A stretch of 62,070 nt of DNA from Planctomycetota bacterium (GTDB lineage Bacteria > Planctomycetota > Planctomycetia > Planctomycetales > Planctomycetaceae), in the NCBI GenBank assembly GCA_003671275.1, contig QWPB01000128.1, positions 1 through 62,070 on the forward strand, read 5' to 3'. Shown one piece after another: positions 45,237-54,475 of the stretch. The notes under the pieces are model-generated. The model did not search any database. It was not told where the DNA came from and was given only the letters and a program-made list of their open reading frames with translations. Made by a program: the position numbers and the translations under genes. Positions within the stretch are counted from its first letter, which is position 1, and every line of letters begins with the position of its first letter.

Positions 45237-46895
45237 GTGTCAACGGAACGAGTCCCCCGACCGCTGACTGTCGAAACTCTGCGGAACGGAGATGTCTCAT
45301 TTATTTCGCATGCCCCTCGGGAACCAGAGGAGGGTCGCGAACCACGGTCCATCGTCTCCGATCCTCCATTGCCGCCCGAGGATTCCGAATGGGCAGGGCC
45401 CCGCGAAACAGTTGAGCTGACGGTCCCCAGCAACCCATCGCGATGGAAGACGAACCACTCTCCCCCGGGTGATCCGCGACCCCAGACGATGTCCCCGCGT
45501 CAGAAATGGGGAGCCGCCAGCATCAGCCTCTTTGCGCATCTCGTTCTAATCGCCATCGGCTCGATGATCGTATTGCGTTCCCCAAAATCAGTCGTTGACA
45601 TCTTCACCGAGATCCGGACTGGTGAAAGCGACAATTCGGCGATCATCGCCGACCCGCTTCCGGATCAGCCCGTCGAACTCAACATGGGGCAGACCAACAG
45701 TCTGGCCGCACCGATTCCCCTGGAACGGGCGGCCGCCGATCAACCATCGCTCATTGAACTGGATATCAACACCGATCCTGTCGAACAAATCATCGATGCC
45801 GAAGCGTTCCTCGGCTCGATCGCCAAATCCGATCACCTTGCGGGACGTACTGAAGAGGCCCGCGCGATGATGGTGGCCGCGCAGGGCGGTTCAGCCTCGA
45901 CAGAAGCTGCCGTCAATCAGGGGCTGGTCTGGCTGGCTCAGCATCAGCAAGGCGATGGGCATTGGAATTTCCGGCACGACGGGCCGGGATGTGATTGCCC
46001 CCACCATGGCAGCCTTTCCGAGGCGTCCACAGGAGCAACGGCGATGGCCCTGCTGTGCTATCTGGGAGCCGGGCACACCCATCTCCGAGGCAAGTATCAG
46101 CCTCAGGTGGCCCGGGGACTCAAGGCCCTGACAAACGACTTTGACAAGGCCTCGGTTCCCGGTGATCTGCGACAGACATCGGCGGGAAACTCAGGGATGT
46201 ATACACAGGGGATTGCCACGATCGTACTGTGCGAGGTCTATGCCCTGAGCGGGGACCGCGACATCGGCAGACGAGCGCAGAAGGCCGTCGACTTTATCGT
46301 GGCCGCTCAGTATCCGCAGAACGGGGCCTGGCGGTACGAACCGCTGGATCGCCTGGGCGACACCTCGGTGGTCGGTTGGCAGGTGATGGCCCTGACCAGC
46401 GCCCGCATGGCTAAACTGAGTGTCCCGGCCAAGGTTGGACGTGCAACGGACCGGTTTCTAACGCTGGTACAACTCGAAAACGGAGCCTACTACGGTTACA
46501 CCGCCCCGGAGAAACGGCCCACCACGACAGCCATTGGCCTGCTCTGCCGGATGTATCAAGGCTGGCAGCCCATCCGTCCCGCCATGAAAAAGGGAGTGGC
46601 CTACCTGGCGGAGATCGGTCCGAACCGGGACAACATGTACTACAACTATTACGCCACGCAGGTTCTGCACCACTGGGGGGGGGAGGAGTGGAAGACCTGG
46701 AACCGCGTGCTCCGCGAGCAGCTGGTCACGACGCAGTCCACCACCGGACATGCCAAGGGCAGCTGGGCTCCACGTGATCCGCACGCGGGTGTCGGGGGAC
46801 GGCACTACATGACGTGTCTCGCAATCCTGACCCTGGAGGTCTACTACCGACATCTGCCGCTGTATCAACGCAAATCCATCGAACCCGCCACATGA
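45237..46895 (+). CDS. Squalene-hopene cyclase-repeat protein with N-terminal membrane helix
   Basis: 552 residues. GTG 45237 is preferred over 45228 because GGGGAG lies 8 bases upstream. Residues about 85-115 contain a membrane helix (AASISLFAHLVLIAIGSMIV). The C-terminal 300 residues are prenyltransferase/squalene-oxidase-type repeats: LVWLAQHQQGDGHWNFRHDG, ALLCYLGAGHTHLRGKYQPQ, NGAWRYEPLDRLGDTSVVGW and the closing GVGGRHYMTCLAILTLEVYY. The aspartate-rich DxDD of true cyclases is not seen. It is probably a planctomycete surface or envelope protein and not a hopene cyclase. Divergent from the sulfatase. Confidence 0.82.
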   Translation: MSTERVPRPLTVETLRNGDVSFISHAPREPEEGREPRSIVSDPPLPPEDSEWAGPRETVELTVPSNPSRWKTNHSPPGDPRPQTMSPRQKWGAASISLFAHLVLIAIGSMIVLRSPKSVVDIFTEIRTGESDNSAIIADPLPDQPVELNMGQTNSLAAPIPLERAAADQPSLIELDINTDPVEQIIDAEAFLGSIAKSDHLAGRTEEARAMMVAAQGGSASTEAAVNQGLVWLAQHQQGDGHWNFRHDGPGCDCPHHGSLSEASTGATAMALLCYLGAGHTHLRGKYQPQVARGLKALTNDFDKASVPGDLRQTSAGNSGMYTQGIATIVLCEVYALSGDRDIGRRAQKAVDFIVAAQYPQNGAWRYEPLDRLGDTSVVGWQVMALTSARMAKLSVPAKVGRATDRFLTLVQLENGAYYGYTAPEKRPTTTAIGLLCRMYQGWQPIRPAMKKGVAYLAEIGPNRDNMYYNYYATQVLHHWGGEEWKTWNRVLREQLVTTQSTTGHAKGSWAPRDPHAGVGGRHYMTCLAILTLEVYYRHLPLYQRKSIEPAT

Positions 46896-46900
46896 GCCAC

Positions 46901-46973
46901 GGGCAGCCCGCCGGGAGGCGAGCCACCTGCGGGGCTCCGTGACTTATCGAGAACCGAGGCTTATCGAGAACCG
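46901..46973. repeat. GC-rich hairpin and 17-bp tandem duplication at convergent gene ends
   Basis: 46901-46942 can fold as an imperfect GC-rich hairpin (CACGGGCAGCCCGC with GCGGGGCTCCGTG). Immediately after, CTTATCGAGAACCG occurs at 46943-46956 and again at 46960-46973 with a 17-base period. The second copy is the 3' end, including the stop codon, of the DUF1080 gene. A possible bidirectional terminator, but without T-runs. Confidence 0.45.
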
Positions 46974-47767
46974 GCGGCCAGAGTCTCTTCGAAATCGGTC
47001 TTCGGCGTTTCCAGGTTCAGCTCCTTGATCCAGATGTTGCGGTAGCGGACATCGTGCCCTTCGCATTGGAGTTTCAGGCCGCCGGGCGTATCGGTGATCC
47101 CCTTGCCGCCGTTATTACCGCCATCGATCCCGGAGTTCGGTCCGCCCCAGACCTGGTTGATTTCAAACTCCGTGTGCGCTTTCTTGCCGTTGAAGTACAT
47201 TGTGGCTCGCGCCTTCTCACTCCGCTGACCATTCTGAAAGCGGGCTGCCCGGAACACCACATCATAGGAGTTCCACTTGCCCACTCCGTTGTACAGGGCG
47301 TAGGGCGATTCACTCTCGTTGATGATTGCCCCCATCCCGTGCGGGGACTTGTCTCCATCCAAAACTTGAATCTCATGGCGATTTTGCAGGTAAACGCCAC
47401 TGTTCCCCCCGGGGTTGACGATCAGAAATTCGACATGCACCCGAAAGTCTCGGAACTCTTTCTTTGTCACGAGATCCGCAGCTCCGAACCGTCCACCAGC
47501 GGCAGCCGGGTCATCGGTCTGCATGACTGTTCCGCCATCGACGGGGTCATCCACAATCTTCCATTTGACCGGCAGTGAGGACTTAAACCCCGGTCCCTGC
47601 CAGTACGTCCACTTTTCATCGAGGGTTTTTCGGGTGCCATCGAACAGGACTTCCGCCCCATTGATCGGCTTGGCTCCCACGCCCACCTCTGCGGAAGCTG
47701 CCTGAGCGTTGATGATCAATAACGTCGCCGACAATGCGGCACGATGAATCCAATTCAAACGGTTCAT
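46961..47767 (-). CDS. Secreted DUF1080 protein (3-keto-disaccharide hydrolase family)
   Basis: 268 residues with signal peptide (NRLNWIHRAALSATLLIINA, cleavage after ASA). The single LamG-like domain carries EVLFDGTRKTLDEKWTYWQG, FRDFRVHVEFLIVNPGGNSG, VYLQNRHEIQVLDGDKSPHG and WGGPNSGIDGGNNGGKGIT, ending GHDVRYRNIWIKELN. DUF1080 proteins bind or cleave glycans; some are 3-keto-glycoside hydrolases. The context gives no partner Gfo/Idh gene next to it, although one lies at 56 kb. Confidence 0.92.
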   Translation of the reverse strand: MNRLNWIHRAALSATLLIINAQAASAEVGVGAKPINGAEVLFDGTRKTLDEKWTYWQGPGFKSSLPVKWKIVDDPVDGGTVMQTDDPAAAGGRFGAADLVTKKEFRDFRVHVEFLIVNPGGNSGVYLQNRHEIQVLDGDKSPHGMGAIINESESPYALYNGVGKWNSYDVVFRAARFQNGQRSEKARATMYFNGKKAHTEFEINQVWGGPNSGIDGGNNGGKGITDTPGGLKLQCEGHDVRYRNIWIKELNLETPKTDFEETLAAGSR

Positions 47768-47958
47768 GAAACCCCCCAGGAGGACCAGTCAATCAGTGGA
47801 CAAGTGACACCATGGCGAGTCTATCAGCGACCCCATCTTCATCCAACTCTCCCATGACCGCACGCATCACGCGGAAGCAGATATGCCACCCGGTGGTGCC
47901 AGTTTCAGGCCCTGCAGAACGGACTGTTCGTGAAGGGCCATTCTCGCTGCTCGGGGGC

Positions 47959-50859
47959 TCATTCTGCGTTCGAGGAGGGGGTGAAGCTCATGACTCGCTC
48001 CCGTCCTTCTATGGCGATGCCTCGGAACGGCAGCTGGAGATTCGTCATCCGTTGCTGGCGACCACTGGGCCAGTCGATCACAAGCTCGTCGATCTGACGG
48101 GCGGATGACAGTCCCCAGGCTATCGAAGATTCGTTGGTCGCCTGATACCCGCCCCCACCGATCAACTGTCGAACCCAGCGGCGCTCACCACAGCGAATCG
48201 TGACGATTGTTCCCACGGCGTCCCGCGCTGAATCGCGAGCGACAAGACGCAAGGACAATGATCCCCGTGTTGCCGGACTGGTGTTTGTCAGGAGTTTCGT
48301 CGTGTCATCGAGATGCGAGACCAGTAAGTCTAAAAGCCCATCCTGATTCCAGTCTCCCACGGCAGCCGCTCGAGCCAGCCATTCGGATTGGAAATATTTC
48401 CCCAGTGACGGTGGATGAATCTCTTCGAATCGTTCTCCGTTCCATGCACAGAACAGCGGAGGCATTCGATATGGGCGACCAAGTCGGCTCAGATCCTGGA
48501 TATGTCCGTTGGCCAGGAACAGTTCCAGTTGCCCATCGCAGTCCGCATCGAAGAACTGGGTTCCGAACCCGAGCCGATTGAGGGTCAATTCCCGCAGTCC
48601 CGTTTCGCGGGCCTGATCCTGGAAGTTCAGGTCATCCTTCGCTCGATAGATCGCAAACGATTCCGCCAGAAAGTTGCTTACACATAAATCGAATCGCTGG
48701 TCCTGATCGACATCACCAACGGCGATTCCCATGCTGCCCTGAGGTTTTCCATCCTGGCTGAGCGCCACCCCTGCCAAAATCCCCTGTTCCTCCAGCTGCC
48801 AGTGCCCGTTCTGCTGCCTGGGAATCCATAGAAAATTCGGAGTGGTATCGTTCGCCACGAAGACACAGAGTTTCTCCGCAAGGGCAGGCCGCCAGGCCAC
48901 GACACCTAGACCCTTCCCGTCGGCGACCCGTGAGAGGATCGCTTTTCCATCGACCCATTGCCCCGCTCCCGAGTTGATCCAGACTCGATCAGGTTCCGCC
49001 TCAAAATCAAACGGCATGCACTGAGAATCCGAGCCATCGGCATGCTTGCAGATTCTTTCGAACAGCTGGTTTCCTTGCAGGTAGTTGACCTCATACAGAT
49101 CGGGATGGCCATCCTGGTTCAGATCGGCGATGACACTGCTGGTGGTCCAGACGGCTCCCTGCAATCCCCAGTCACTCGAGGCTTCCACGAAAGTTCCATC
49201 CCCCTGGTTGATCCAGAGTGCGTTCTCTCCAATGTTGCCAACAAACAGATCCGGGAATCCATCGGAGTTCAAATCCCCCACGGAAACTCCCTGACCGAAA
49301 CCTTGCTCCTGAATCCCTGCCGGAGTGCTACGATTCTCGAAGCGAACACCGTTCTGGTTTCGAAAGAGCTGATCGCTGCGATCGGTTGGATACAGAGGCG
49401 GTTGCGTTCCCCCCTGACTACAGAAGACATCGGGAAAACCATCGATGTCGTAGTCCAGAAACGCGATCCCGCCCCCTGTGATCTCATGCATGAGTCGGCG
49501 TGGCCCGCGAGCCCCATCTTCGTATCGGAAGTGAAGCTGTGCCGCTGTGGATTGCTCGTCAAATGAGATGAGCGTCGAAGCGGCATGTTTACCTTCTGAA
49601 TGCGGGTTCTCGCGAGTTTCTATACCAGGCAGCGGAAGGGCGGAAAAATCGAGCCCCGTTGCGGGATTCCATTGCGGTGCGGTCAGTGTCAGGGGCAGGT
49701 TCACCGTATCGCGTGTCAGGACTGACAGTTGTTCAGCAGCTGCGGATTGATTCGGATTCATCGCAGCGGCCAACCGACAGAGGGCCAGCGCTTCCCATAG
49801 ACGTCCGGCATCGTGATACCGCTTCACCAGCCCGAGCAGCGAACCCAGATCTCCCCCAGCCTGTGAGGAGAACGCCCGGTCCTGTGCCGTTTCCAGAGCG
49901 AGCAGCTGTTCCAGGTAGACCTGACAGCGCCGCGCCGGCTCAGTCTGTCCGGCGTCCGCCAGGAGTTGGGCGAATCGCATGGTAGCCGGTCGTGTCTCTG
50001 GGCTGCGACGGACACATTCCCAATAACATCGGAGTGCCGCATCTTTGTCACTCTGGGTGTCGGCCCACTCGCCGCGAGCCCGCCAGACATCCGGATGCAC
50101 CTCCGCCGATGCCGGACAGGTTGTGACCCATTCGCGCCAGGGACCAATGGACTTTCTATCGGCCAGCCACCGCCCCCAGGCGGCCCACGTCGCGGGAAGT
50201 TCCGGCCCCAGCCGAAGGGCCTCTTTCAGCAGCAATTCGGCGTCGGCATGCCGCTCTTCATTGATTGCATGCCAGGCCTGCCCCAGCACGGGACGTGGGT
50301 CGTCGGGCAGGGCCATTCTTGCCCTGCGCAGCTTCTCGTCGTCTTGGATGATGCCCCGTTCCCGCCCGAGCAAGAGAATCAAATCAGTTTCTTCTCCTCC
50401 GCGGATCATCTCCAGGACATGCGGGATGGCTTCGAATCGCCTCGCAGTCAGACCGTACTGCTTCGCCAGCAATTCATGCGTTCGGAGGTCTCCGGGGCTT
50501 TGTTGAAGAATCGACAGGCCGGCCAGTTCGGCATCTCGTAGACGGTGAAGGGGGTCTTCCGCCAGCTTCGCTCGCAGCCGCGCCGCATCGAGATGCCGAG
50601 GAGTGCCCTGGGGCACCTGTTCCGTCCAACGGAAGGCTTCTTCCGCGTGATCGGCCTGCGCGGCGGAAACAGCGGCCAGCCAGGCGAATTCGGGGTTCTC
50701 AGGGAAATGAACGATGGCATCCGTGGCCAGCTTCTCAGCAGCGACATAGTCGCCCCGTCGGATCAACTGTTCGATCTGACGCAGTTCCTCCGCCGAGTCA
50801 GGGCCAGCCTCCAGCCAGATCAGGACCACTACCAGGAAGCTGAATACAAGCAGCGCCAT
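47959..50859 (-). CDS. TPR - FG-GAP - ASPIC/UnbV protein (CRTAC1-like), second paralogue
   Basis: 966 residues from ATG 50859. N-terminal membrane anchor MALLVFSFLVVVLIWLEAGP, then tetratricopeptide repeats to about residue 390. VCBS/FG-GAP repeats follow: FLDYDIDGFPDVFCSQGG, GVSVGDLNSDGFPDLFVGNI, VIADLNQDGHPDLYEVNY and CVSNFLAES. The ASPIC/UnbV C-terminus is SLRLVARDSARDAVGTIVTI with IDWPSGRQQ. An AGGAG followed 6 bases later by CTG (50898) allows a start 13 codons upstream giving HRRRN before the helix. It is the last gene of the DUF1559 operon and in the same frame as its upstream paralogue. Confidence 0.88.
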   Translation of the reverse strand: MALLVFSFLVVVLIWLEAGPDSAEELRQIEQLIRRGDYVAAEKLATDAIVHFPENPEFAWLAAVSAAQADHAEEAFRWTEQVPQGTPRHLDAARLRAKLAEDPLHRLRDAELAGLSILQQSPGDLRTHELLAKQYGLTARRFEAIPHVLEMIRGGEETDLILLLGRERGIIQDDEKLRRARMALPDDPRPVLGQAWHAINEERHADAELLLKEALRLGPELPATWAAWGRWLADRKSIGPWREWVTTCPASAEVHPDVWRARGEWADTQSDKDAALRCYWECVRRSPETRPATMRFAQLLADAGQTEPARRCQVYLEQLLALETAQDRAFSSQAGGDLGSLLGLVKRYHDAGRLWEALALCRLAAAMNPNQSAAAEQLSVLTRDTVNLPLTLTAPQWNPATGLDFSALPLPGIETRENPHSEGKHAASTLISFDEQSTAAQLHFRYEDGARGPRRLMHEITGGGIAFLDYDIDGFPDVFCSQGGTQPPLYPTDRSDQLFRNQNGVRFENRSTPAGIQEQGFGQGVSVGDLNSDGFPDLFVGNIGENALWINQGDGTFVEASSDWGLQGAVWTTSSVIADLNQDGHPDLYEVNYLQGNQLFERICKHADGSDSQCMPFDFEAEPDRVWINSGAGQWVDGKAILSRVADGKGLGVVAWRPALAEKLCVFVANDTTPNFLWIPRQQNGHWQLEEQGILAGVALSQDGKPQGSMGIAVGDVDQDQRFDLCVSNFLAESFAIYRAKDDLNFQDQARETGLRELTLNRLGFGTQFFDADCDGQLELFLANGHIQDLSRLGRPYRMPPLFCAWNGERFEEIHPPSLGKYFQSEWLARAAAVGDWNQDGLLDLLVSHLDDTTKLLTNTSPATRGSLSLRLVARDSARDAVGTIVTIRCGERRWVRQLIGGGGYQATNESSIAWGLSSARQIDELVIDWPSGRQQRMTNLQLPFRGIAIEGRERVMSFTPSSNAE

Positions 50860-50901
50860 GTTCCGTCGACGATGCAGTGCTGGTGCGGATTGATTCAGGG
50901 C

Positions 50902-53898
50902 TCACTCCTGATGAGTCGTCATGACATCTCGATGGACAGAGTGTGAACCATGATCCATGGTCCAGCAATGACGAGAGCCTTCCACAATGATCCAGGTCTG
51001 GTCGATGAGCGGATTCGCGATGCGGGAGATCGATCCCGATGGCCATCGAACCTGCAGTTCTTGCAGACTCGATTCCGGGCCCAGGCCGAACTGGATCAGG
51101 CGTTCATTTGACGCCATATATCCATCGCCTGCCAGCTGGTATCGAATCCATGAACGTGTCTGGCTGAAAGTTACGGTGACTTGGGCCCCGATGGCATCGC
51201 GGGCCGAGGTTGTCGCCACCAGCCGGACATTCAGGTAGTGCCCGGCATTCGTTGTCGTATTGGTCACCAGAGACGTTCGCTGACCGATCGATGAAACAGC
51301 GAAGTCCATTAATCCGTCCTGATTCCAGTCCAGTCTGGCCAGTCCGCGTCCCCGTCGGAGCTTTCCGAAAAACTCACCGGCGTCGGGACTGAATCGTTCG
51401 ACAAACCGACCGGCGCGTTCCTGTTGGAGGAGCTGAGACCGCATCTCAAACTCGCCGCCCGTATCCCGGTAATCGTCCACATGTCCGTTCACAACGATCA
51501 GGTCCGGAAGTGCATCGCGATCCGCGTCCAGAAACTGAGTCCCCCAGCCCACCATGTCGAGGCCCGCGCCTTTGAGACCGAATGCGTTGGAGGCATCGAC
51601 AAAAAATCCGGGCGAGTCTTGGAGATAGAGCGTATTCGGCTCATCCTTGAAATTGGTCACGAACAAGTCTATCAGTCCATTGGAATCGACGTCATCGGCG
51701 GCAATCCCCATTCCCGCCATGGCGACGCCATCCAAGTTGTAGGCGGCCCCCCGAATCATCGCTTCATCGAGCAGATCAAACTTTCCTCCGCCGGGGATCG
51801 TCTGATTTCGTAAGAACTGATTGGCGACCTGATCGTTGGAGACGAAAAGCGACAGCATTTTCGGGGATTCGATCGGCAGACAGACGGCCCCCAATCCCTT
51901 TCCGGGGAGCATGGCGGAGCCGTAGGGAACGGGAAGAAACGTCCCTTCTCCCTGATTGGCATGAAGCTGGGAAAACGACCCCTCGAACACTTTCGGTGAG
52001 CAGGCGCGATCCTGGCACAGTATCTCGTAGACCCGGGGGCCGGTGACATAGTTCACGTCAAACAGATCCGGGTTCCCATCCGCATCGAGGTCGGCGATGA
52101 GGGTGCTGGCCGTCCAGGTATCCTGCGGTGAATCAGGAGTCACATCCTCAAACGTTCCATCTCCCAGATTATGCAGCAGCTGATTCCGTCCGATATTTCC
52201 GATGTAGAGATCGGCGAAACCATCGTTGTCAAAATCACCGGCAGCCGCTCCCTGGCCGAAACCGATGTCCGCAGGCAACGAGTACAAAGTCACATCCCGA
52301 TAACTCAAATCGGCGTCTCGACGAAACAGGCCGTCGCGGTGATCGGGAGTTTGGGGAGGCCGCGATTGACCCGTTGGCCAGCTTCCTCCCTGGGGCAAAA
52401 ACAGATCCGGGGCCCCGTCACAATCGTAGTCGATGACTGCGACCCCACCGCCTGTTTGTTCGAACATCCGAGCACCGCGAGTCGCGGGATCGGCACCACT
52501 TTCGTAGACAAACTGCGGTCCGTTGAATTCCTCAGAAAATTGAAGGACTCCCGCCTGCGAGGGTTCAGCCGAGTCCTGCGATTTCAATCGAATGCTCTTC
52601 ACGAGTTCATCGAAGGAGGGCAGGTGGGAGAGGTCGTGACGTAAGGCGAGATTTTCCGTCGCCCGCATGAGCGGAAGCAGTGGCGTCAACTCGCCCTGAT
52701 GCCTGCTGAAAATGGCGGATGGCCAGCTCGATTCAGGAAACCGCTGTTGGGCCAGCACCCCCCAGGCACACGATTCCCAGACTCGCCCCATCCGTTCCAG
52801 AATCTCTGCGACCTCGCGCACAGGAGGTTCCCGTTCGGCCTTCTGCTGCAGGATTTCATCGATCAGCTGCGTCAGGCGGGATAGTTCTTCGGTCCGCTTC
52901 TGAAAATCCGCATGGGCCGGGTGTTTCATCTGAAGAAGAACCTGTGACAACTGCGTTACAGCACGGCGAGATGTGGGCTCGCGTGTTAGGGCTTCCCAGA
53001 AGCAGCGGGCGGCCACTTCGAGTACCGATTGATGCCGAGCCCACAGCCCGCGAGTCAGCCAGATCCGGGGATGCTCCACCGCATTGGCAGGTAACGCGTC
53101 ATGCCATTGTAAAAACTCCGCTGGCGACCGCGTCACCAGCAGTTCACCAAGCATTGCCTGGCCCGCCATCAGCGTGGGATGCCTGGCCAACAGCTCTCTG
53201 AGGGCGAGTTCAGCCTCCCGCTGATCTCCCTCCCAGAACCGATGAACTGCAAGTCCCAACTGGACGATTGGATCTTCGGGGGTCTTGAGGCTGCAGCCCT
53301 TCAGGTATTCCTTCTGATCAACGCTGCGTTCGAGATCCCCCAGGAGGCACAGATCCGTGGGGGTTGCGGCACCCGCCATCACGATCGCCATGAAATGAGG
53401 TGTCGCCTCCCAGGCTCGTCCCGACGTACTCAGAATAAATGCAATTCGTTCGCGAGTCGCAATATCTTCTCGGACCGCCGAGAGAACCTGTTGATAGCCG
53501 GCTTCCGCCAAAGACAGACGCCCCAGTTCTCGTTCCAGTTCGGAGAGAAAAAAGCGGGCCCGCGGCGCATCTTCATCCTCAGGTGCCTTATCGATGATCA
53601 GGCGATAACTGGCCATCGCCGCTTCCCATTGTCCCGCTTTGGTCAGGGCTTCTCCCAATTGCAGACGACAGTCTACCCAGACGGGTGAGTCCTCGGGGAT
53701 CTGCTCGGCCCATCGTCCAGCGGCGGGCCAGTCGCCGCTGGCGATCGCCAGTTCACATTTCTCCGCCAGTTCGCCGGGCGCAGGGGCTGCGTACCGACAG
53801 CCTGAAATCATCATCAGGCATCCAATGAAAACAGCGGATGTATGAAAATACATCCGCTGTAGGAGATTGCGATTCGTCGATGGGCTGGTGAGCATCAT
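50902..53898 (-). CDS. TPR - FG-GAP - ASPIC/UnbV lipoprotein (CRTAC1-like), first paralogue
   Basis: 998 residues from ATG 53898, one base after the stop of the small lipoprotein gene (translational coupling). A lipoprotein signal ends in MMISGC. TPR-like helices run to about residue 430. FG-GAP repeats: VIDYDCDGAPDLFLPQGG, AAAGDFDNDGFADLYIGN, LIADLDADGNPDLFDVNY and FVTNFKDEP. The ASPIC/UnbV end is LNVRLVATTSARDAIGAQVT and VRWPSGSI. The TGA stop at 50902-50904 is followed in the same frame by the next paralogue. These proteins are thought to bind extracellular calcium or glycans. Function is not proven. Confidence 0.88.
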   Translation of the reverse strand: MMLTSPSTNRNLLQRMYFHTSAVFIGCLMMISGCRYAAPAPGELAEKCELAIASGDWPAAGRWAEQIPEDSPVWVDCRLQLGEALTKAGQWEAAMASYRLIIDKAPEDEDAPRARFFLSELERELGRLSLAEAGYQQVLSAVREDIATRERIAFILSTSGRAWEATPHFMAIVMAGAATPTDLCLLGDLERSVDQKEYLKGCSLKTPEDPIVQLGLAVHRFWEGDQREAELALRELLARHPTLMAGQAMLGELLVTRSPAEFLQWHDALPANAVEHPRIWLTRGLWARHQSVLEVAARCFWEALTREPTSRRAVTQLSQVLLQMKHPAHADFQKRTEELSRLTQLIDEILQQKAEREPPVREVAEILERMGRVWESCAWGVLAQQRFPESSWPSAIFSRHQGELTPLLPLMRATENLALRHDLSHLPSFDELVKSIRLKSQDSAEPSQAGVLQFSEEFNGPQFVYESGADPATRGARMFEQTGGGVAVIDYDCDGAPDLFLPQGGSWPTGQSRPPQTPDHRDGLFRRDADLSYRDVTLYSLPADIGFGQGAAAGDFDNDGFADLYIGNIGRNQLLHNLGDGTFEDVTPDSPQDTWTASTLIADLDADGNPDLFDVNYVTGPRVYEILCQDRACSPKVFEGSFSQLHANQGEGTFLPVPYGSAMLPGKGLGAVCLPIESPKMLSLFVSNDQVANQFLRNQTIPGGGKFDLLDEAMIRGAAYNLDGVAMAGMGIAADDVDSNGLIDLFVTNFKDEPNTLYLQDSPGFFVDASNAFGLKGAGLDMVGWGTQFLDADRDALPDLIVVNGHVDDYRDTGGEFEMRSQLLQQERAGRFVERFSPDAGEFFGKLRRGRGLARLDWNQDGLMDFAVSSIGQRTSLVTNTTTNAGHYLNVRLVATTSARDAIGAQVTVTFSQTRSWIRYQLAGDGYMASNERLIQFGLGPESSLQELQVRWPSGSISRIANPLIDQTWIIVEGSRHCWTMDHGSHSVHRDVMTTHQE

Positions 53899-53899
53899 C

Positions 53900-54388
53900 C
53901 TACTTGATGTCAATGTTGTAGACGTTGTCCTTTTCTTCCACCTTGAAACTGAGTGGCGTGCTGGCGGAGTCAGAGTACTTTGCCGGAACGAGATTTCCAT
54001 CGTTCACGCCTGACTTGGCGACAGTGGCATTGTGGCTGGAGGAAACCTTGACATTCACACCGTGGGCAGCGCTCGCAGGGTCAGCGGTCGACGACGCTGC
54101 GACAAACCTCGAGACCGTGACAGCATAATTCCCGGCAGCGGCCCCGTCTCCCTGCTCGTAGGTGGTCAGGGAATAGTTTCCTTCGTCATCGGTACGCCCA
54201 ATCGCAACGGGCTGGGTCTCTTTGGGACCGAACGCCACAGTGGCTCCGATCAGCGGACCGCCAAGCAGGGTCACCTTACCAGTGACCTTGTAGACGGTCG
54301 CACGCTTGCCGCCCTCGGTGCCATCCGAGCAGCCAGCGATCGTCAGGCAAGCCAATGCCAGGCCAAGGAACAGTCGAGTAGAAGTCAT
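53900..54388 (-). CDS. Small lipoprotein with carboxypeptidase-regulatory-like domain
   Basis: 162 residues. Start at ATG 54388; an in-frame GTG 15 bases upstream is less likely. Lipobox LTIAGCSDG at about residue 20. The domain (about 33-100) reads ATVYKVTGKVTLLGGPLIGA and TDDEGNYSLTTY, a transthyretin/CarboxypepD_reg-like beta sandwich. A tail rich in polar residues follows. In planctomycetes such proteins sit just after DUF1559 genes. Its stop is one base before the next ATG. Function unknown. Confidence 0.85.
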   Translation of the reverse strand: MTSTRLFLGLALACLTIAGCSDGTEGGKRATVYKVTGKVTLLGGPLIGATVAFGPKETQPVAIGRTDDEGNYSLTTYEQGDGAAAGNYAVTVSRFVAASSTADPASAAHGVNVKVSSSHNATVAKSGVNDGNLVPAKYSDSASTPLSFKVEEKDNVYNIDIK

Positions 54389-54475
54389 TGTCGTGGAACT
54401 CACCTTACGGGAAAAACCGATGGGAACTGGAAGCCAGTTCCCATCGCAAAACTCACGGAAACCAGCAGTCAGAGA

